From an uncultured Mailhella sp. (GTDB taxonomy: Bacteria > Desulfobacterota > Desulfovibrionia > Desulfovibrionales > Desulfovibrionaceae): a stretch of 8,344 bases of DNA. The translations under genes and the position numbers were made by a program. This document shows, in pieces, positions 5,763-8,344 of the stretch. Every line of letters starts with the position of its first letter. Positions within the stretch are counted from its first letter, which is position 1. The notes under the pieces were generated by a model. That model was not told the DNA's origin and did no database searches. It was given only the letters and a program-made list of their open reading frames with translations. Where the stretch lies: contig CAOMFZ010000096.1 in NCBI GenBank assembly GCA_948482415.1, forward strand, positions 1 through 8,344, written 5' to 3'.

Positions 5763-7043
5763 ATGGCAAATATGACTGTTTTTGGAGCCCAATGGGGTGA
5801 CGAAGGTAAGGGAAAAATTGTTGATCTGTTAGGCTCAGAAGTGGCTTGTGTTGTACGTTATCAAGGCGGAAACAACGCAGGGCATACTGTTATTGTCAAT
5901 GGGCAGAAAACTGTTTTGCATGTTATTCCTTCCGGAATTTTGCATGACGGCACACTTTGCATTATTGGCAACGGAGTTGTGCTTGACCCCTTTGTTTTTC
6001 TGGAAGAACTTGAAAATTTACGTTTGAAAAATATTGATACTTCTCCAAAACGTCTTTTTGTAAGCCCAAAAACCCAGCTTATTATGCCGTATCATAAAGT
6101 GCTTGATTCTGCCCGTGAATCCATGAAAAGCGCAAAGGGCAAAATCGGCACAACAGGACGCGGCATTGGTCCCTGTTATGAAGATAAAATGGCTCGTATC
6201 GGCGTCAGAGCAGGGGATTTGAACGATAAGGAACTCATTCGCCAAAAGATTGAAACCGCGCTTATTGAAAAAAATATTCTTTTTAAAAATTTGTATCATG
6301 TGGATGAAATGGACGTTGATGCCGTGTATAAAGAAGTTATGGCTGTTGCGGATAAACTTCTTCCTTATGTCCAGGATACCACAGCTATTTTTTATGAGCT
6401 CAAAAAGCAGGGCAAATCCTGTTTATTTGAAGGTGCGCAGGGAGTTATGCTCGATATTGACCATGGCACCTATCCGTATGTAACCTCTTCCAATACCATT
6501 TGCAGCAATGCCGGAGTCGGTGCAGGCGTTCCCAATGAATTTATCACTGAACATATTGCCATTGTCAAAGCCTATACCACCCGTGTCGGTGCAGGGCCTT
6601 TCCCTACGGAACTTTTTGACGATACCGGCAAATATTTACAGCAAAAGGGCGGAGAATTCGGCGCAACAACAGGCAGAACCCGCCGCTGCGGCTGGTTTGA
6701 TGCGTGTGTGCTTCGTGAATGTTACCGCATCTGCAAGCCTACAACGTTTGCACTCACCAAATTGGACGTGCTGGGCGGACTTGATGAAATTAAAATTTGC
6801 GTTGCCTATACATTAAATGGAAAAGAAATTGCTGTGCCGCCAAGTTCCGCGGCTGATTTTGCCAATGTTCAGCCTGTGTATGAAACGCTGCCCGGCTGGA
6901 AAGAAGATATTTCTTCATGTCTTACCTATGAAGAGTTGCCTGAAAATGCAAAAAAATATGTGGCTCGTCTGGAAGAGCTTATCGGCGTGGAGGCAGGCTT
7001 TGTTTCTGTGGGACCTGACAGAAACCAAACCATACGCCGCTAA
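5763..7043 (+). CDS. purA: Adenylosuccinate synthetase (PurA)
   Basis: PurA condenses IMP and aspartate with GTP hydrolysis to adenylosuccinate, the first committed step from IMP to AMP. The 426 residues are full length. QWGDEGKGK (10-18) is the GTP-binding loop with catalytic Asp13; GNNAGHTV (36-43) carries catalytic His41. GTTGRGIGPCYEDK (129-142) and LFEGAQGVMLDIDHGTYPYV (221-240) are the IMP-site signatures. TRVGAGPFPTE (273-283), ATTGRTRRCGWFD (301-313) and LTKLDVLGG (331-339) follow as expected. The ATG has a GAGG site at six bases. The gene has its own strong promoter upstream and a strong terminator beginning 12 bases after its stop, so it looks like a largely self-contained transcription unit. 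Nothing in the sequence suggests damage. Confidence 0.98.
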   Translation: MANMTVFGAQWGDEGKGKIVDLLGSEVACVVRYQGGNNAGHTVIVNGQKTVLHVIPSGILHDGTLCIIGNGVVLDPFVFLEELENLRLKNIDTSPKRLFVSPKTQLIMPYHKVLDSARESMKSAKGKIGTTGRGIGPCYEDKMARIGVRAGDLNDKELIRQKIETALIEKNILFKNLYHVDEMDVDAVYKEVMAVADKLLPYVQDTTAIFYELKKQGKSCLFEGAQGVMLDIDHGTYPYVTSSNTICSNAGVGAGVPNEFITEHIAIVKAYTTRVGAGPFPTELFDDTGKYLQQKGGEFGATTGRTRRCGWFDACVLRECYRICKPTTFALTKLDVLGGLDEIKICVAYTLNGKEIAVPPSSAADFANVQPVYETLPGWKEDISSCLTYEELPENAKKYVARLEELIGVEAGFVSVGPDRNQTIRR

Positions 7044-7054
7044 AAATAAAAAAG

Positions 7055-7087
7055 AAAATCCGTCAAACTGTTTGCCGGATTTTTTTT
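7055..7087 (+). terminator. Intrinsic terminator after purA
   Basis: AAAATCCG (7055-7062) pairs with CGGATTTT (7076-7083); after one T/C mismatch, CAAA (7064-7067) pairs with TTTG (7071-7074) around a CTG loop. An eight-T run covers 7080-7087. The A-rich 5' side could also let it work on the opposite strand. It ends ten bases before the start codon of the next gene, so it could also limit or attenuate that gene's expression. Confidence 0.88.
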
Positions 7088-7097
7088 ATAAAAAACC

Positions 7098-8054
7098 ATG
7101 GCAGAAAAAAAGAATAAAGCAGAAGAAGAAATCCCCAGTAAAGAAGATGCAGTCAAAATTTTTGATGCTGCCCTTTCTCCTTTATTTGACAGATTTCGTG
7201 AAAAAATTAATAAAATTCAGCAGGACCCGCCGCAGCTTTTGCATATTGAAGGGGGAAGCGCGCTTCTCCGCACTGCCTTTGCCCATTATTATGCAGCCCT
7301 TTTTTTCTGCCAAAATCCGGAACATTGTTTTAATGAGCGGGAAAAAGCAGCGTTGTACGGCGAGATTGTGCAGCCCTGTACCCACTGCCCTGAATGTTTC
7401 AAAGTCGCTGCCCACATGCACCCGGATTTATTTGTTTTTGATACGCGAGAAGCCAATATTGATGTGGATTCCATGCGCGAATTGAAAAAAATATCCACAG
7501 AAGCGCCGCGCTTTGCACGGAATCGCCTTGTGCTTTTGCTGGAAACCCAAAAATTAAGCGCTGTTTCCGGTAATGCATTATTAAAACTTCTGGAAGAGCC
7601 CAATCCTTATAATCAATATGTTTTCACCGTGTCACAGCGGGAAATGCTTTTGCCGACCCTGCTTTCCCGTGGTTTTGTCATGACTTTGCCCTGGAAAGAT
7701 TCTTTACAGGAATTAACCGATGTGGAAAAAGAATGGGAAACAATTTTGATTAAATTTTTCCAAAACGGCACAGGGCTTTTAGATAAAACTGCCGCAAAAG
7801 GGGCGATAGACGTGGAGCTTGCGAAGCTGATTTGCGGTATTTTGCAGAAAAACTTTGCCCATGCCATGGCAGGCAGAAAAAATTATTTGCTTGCTTCTTT
7901 ATTTTCAACGCTTTCTTTCAGTAAACTTTTTGAAATAAATGAACGGGTTGTCATTTGTTATGAAATGCTTAATTTGATGGTAAACCCAACCTATGCCATT
8001 GAATCATTATTGACGGAATTATTTGTAACGTTAAAAACAGCAGGTTTAAAATGA
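7098..8054 (+). CDS. holB: DNA polymerase III clamp loader, delta-prime subunit
   Basis: The delta-prime subunit is part of the clamp loader that opens and places the beta clamp during replication. The 318 residues are close to E. coli delta-prime. A charged, variable N-terminus (1-45) precedes LLHIEGGSALLRTAFAHYYA (48-67), where a P-loop would be but its GxxGxGKT pattern is absent, as usual for delta-prime. Cys71, Cys94, Cys97 and Cys100 are the likely zinc ligands. HPDLFVFD (108-115) and LSAVSGNALLKLLEEP (153-168) are typical. LLSRG (188-192) stands where SRC is usual, keeping the arginine finger (Arg191) but losing the cysteine. An in-frame TAA at 7089-7091 makes the ATG at 7098 the earliest possible start; no Shine-Dalgarno sequence is visible, and the purA terminator ends ten bases upstream. 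It overlaps the ferredoxin gene by four bases. Confidence 0.88.
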   Translation: MAEKKNKAEEEIPSKEDAVKIFDAALSPLFDRFREKINKIQQDPPQLLHIEGGSALLRTAFAHYYAALFFCQNPEHCFNEREKAALYGEIVQPCTHCPECFKVAAHMHPDLFVFDTREANIDVDSMRELKKISTEAPRFARNRLVLLLETQKLSAVSGNALLKLLEEPNPYNQYVFTVSQREMLLPTLLSRGFVMTLPWKDSLQELTDVEKEWETILIKFFQNGTGLLDKTAAKGAIDVELAKLICGILQKNFAHAMAGRKNYLLASLFSTLSFSKLFEINERVVICYEMLNLMVNPTYAIESLLTELFVTLKTAGLK

Positions 8055-8242
8055 GTGACTTTGAAGAAATAATTTCCATTAATATAGATGAATGTGTGCA
8101 GTGTAAGGGCTGTGTGGAGAATTGCCCGCACGACGCCTTGGGTGTAGGTGCAGGCGGCTATCCGTATTGTATTGATAATTTGTGCACACGCTGTGGGGAA
8201 TGTATTGAAATTTGCCCTGTTTTAGCCATTAGTTTTGAGTAG
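8051..8242 (+). CDS. Small 2[4Fe-4S] ferredoxin-type protein
   Basis: This 63-residue protein is a bacterial-type dicluster ferredoxin, a cytosolic low-potential electron carrier. Two complete cluster motifs are present: CVQCKGCVENCP (Cys15, 18, 21, 25) and CTRCGECIEICP (Cys45, 48, 51, 55), each CxxCxxCxxxCP. In this fold the last cysteine of each motif normally ligates the other cluster. Cys40, just before the second motif, is extra. There is no signal peptide or membrane segment. The ATG overlaps the holB stop as ATGA, with AGG (8042-8044) six bases upstream, so translation is probably coupled to the clamp-loader gene. The redox partner cannot be inferred from this neighbourhood. It could be a standalone ferredoxin or a subunit of an oxidoreductase encoded elsewhere. 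Confidence 0.93.
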   Translation: MSDFEEIISINIDECVQCKGCVENCPHDALGVGAGGYPYCIDNLCTRCGECIEICPVLAISFE

Positions 8243-8344
8243 GTGAACCAACTTGGGGCGAGAGCATTTCCGGAAATAGTTGCAATTTGTTTTCCTTGGG
8301 GGGAATTATATCTCTGCTGTCGCTATCCGTAAAGCTCATTCTTC
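8229..8344 (-). CDS. Possible 3' end of a convergent gene, cut by the window edge
   Basis: On the minus strand a frame is open from the right edge to a TAA at 8231-8229. It contains an ATG at 8339-8337, and from there 36 residues ending in QLFPEMLSPQVGSPTQN. The tail is polar and proline-containing, as the C-terminus of a real protein might be, but I recognise no family. It would converge on the ferredoxin gene and overlap its last 14 bases, with no terminator hairpin between them. A stretch this short stays open by chance fairly often, and a plus-strand frame is also open here, so this is a weak call. Confidence 0.25.
   Translation of the reverse strand, partial: RMSFTDSDSRDIIPPKENKLQLFPEMLSPQVGSPTQN
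8266..8277. repeat. 12-bp perfect palindrome after the ferredoxin gene
   Basis: ATTTCCGGAAAT is a perfect palindrome without a spacer, 24 bases after the ferredoxin stop codon. It has no loop and no T run, so it is not a terminator. It could be a dimeric regulator site or coincidence. Nothing else in 8243-8344 is recognisable on the plus strand. Confidence 0.35.

Noticed and set aside
6817..7485. A 222-codon plus-strand frame spanning the end of purA and the start of holB.
   Set aside because: It overlaps two well-supported genes in another frame, runs through the purA terminator, is very rich in Lys, Cys and Leu, and matches no family I know. It is a shadow of A/T-rich coding DNA.
8243..8332. 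A 29-codon plus-strand frame starting at GTG right after the ferredoxin stop.
   Set aside because: It is short, has no clear ribosome site, and its Cys/Trp-rich content matches nothing I recognise.

Overview
No previously undescribed system is evident here; the window is mostly conserved housekeeping and cell-surface genes. All eight confident protein genes lie on the + strand. The organism looks like a Gram-negative bacterium of low-to-moderate GC (judged by eye, not computed). A lipopolysaccharide-type family 9 glycosyltransferase and dTDP-rhamnose precursor genes imply an outer membrane with surface polysaccharide. A small 2[4Fe-4S] ferredoxin fits anaerobic or redox-flexible metabolism. 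The purA / clamp-loader delta-prime adjacency and the overall protein style recall Desulfovibrionaceae, but that placement is a low-confidence impression.

Layout: the window opens inside a tRNA-Lys(TTT) gene (3' part, CCA encoded), followed by an intrinsic terminator at about 61-83. A very AT-rich stretch to 257 holds a weak promoter candidate and an 11-bp inverted repeat. From 258 to 5663 six genes follow one another with gaps of 3 to 20 bases: rfbB (dTDP-glucose 4,6-dehydratase), rfbA (glucose-1-phosphate thymidylyltransferase), rfbC (3,5-epimerase), bioB (biotin synthase), tlyA (S4/FtsJ-type rRNA 2'-O-methyltransferase) and a GT9 glycosyltransferase. They are probably one transcription unit. 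The three rfb genes take glucose-1-phosphate to dTDP-4-keto-L-rhamnose; the final reductase rfbD is not in the window. The GT9 gene could act on the same surface glycan, whereas bioB and tlyA seem to be passengers.

A near-consensus sigma-70 promoter (5684-5712) then drives purA (5763-7043), which ends in a strong hairpin-plus-T-run terminator (7055-7087). Only ten bases later begins a DNA polymerase III delta-prime (holB-type) gene, which overlaps a 63-residue ferredoxin gene by ATGA. The last hundred bases (8243-8344) contain no gene I can call with confidence; a minus-strand reading frame entering from the right edge could be the 3' end of a convergent gene.

The points most worth a second look are a nine-G homopolymer in bioB, where loss of one G would fuse bioB in frame to tlyA; the terminator almost touching the holB start codon, which has no visible Shine-Dalgarno sequence; and the inverted repeat in the rfbB leader, which can fold in two ways.
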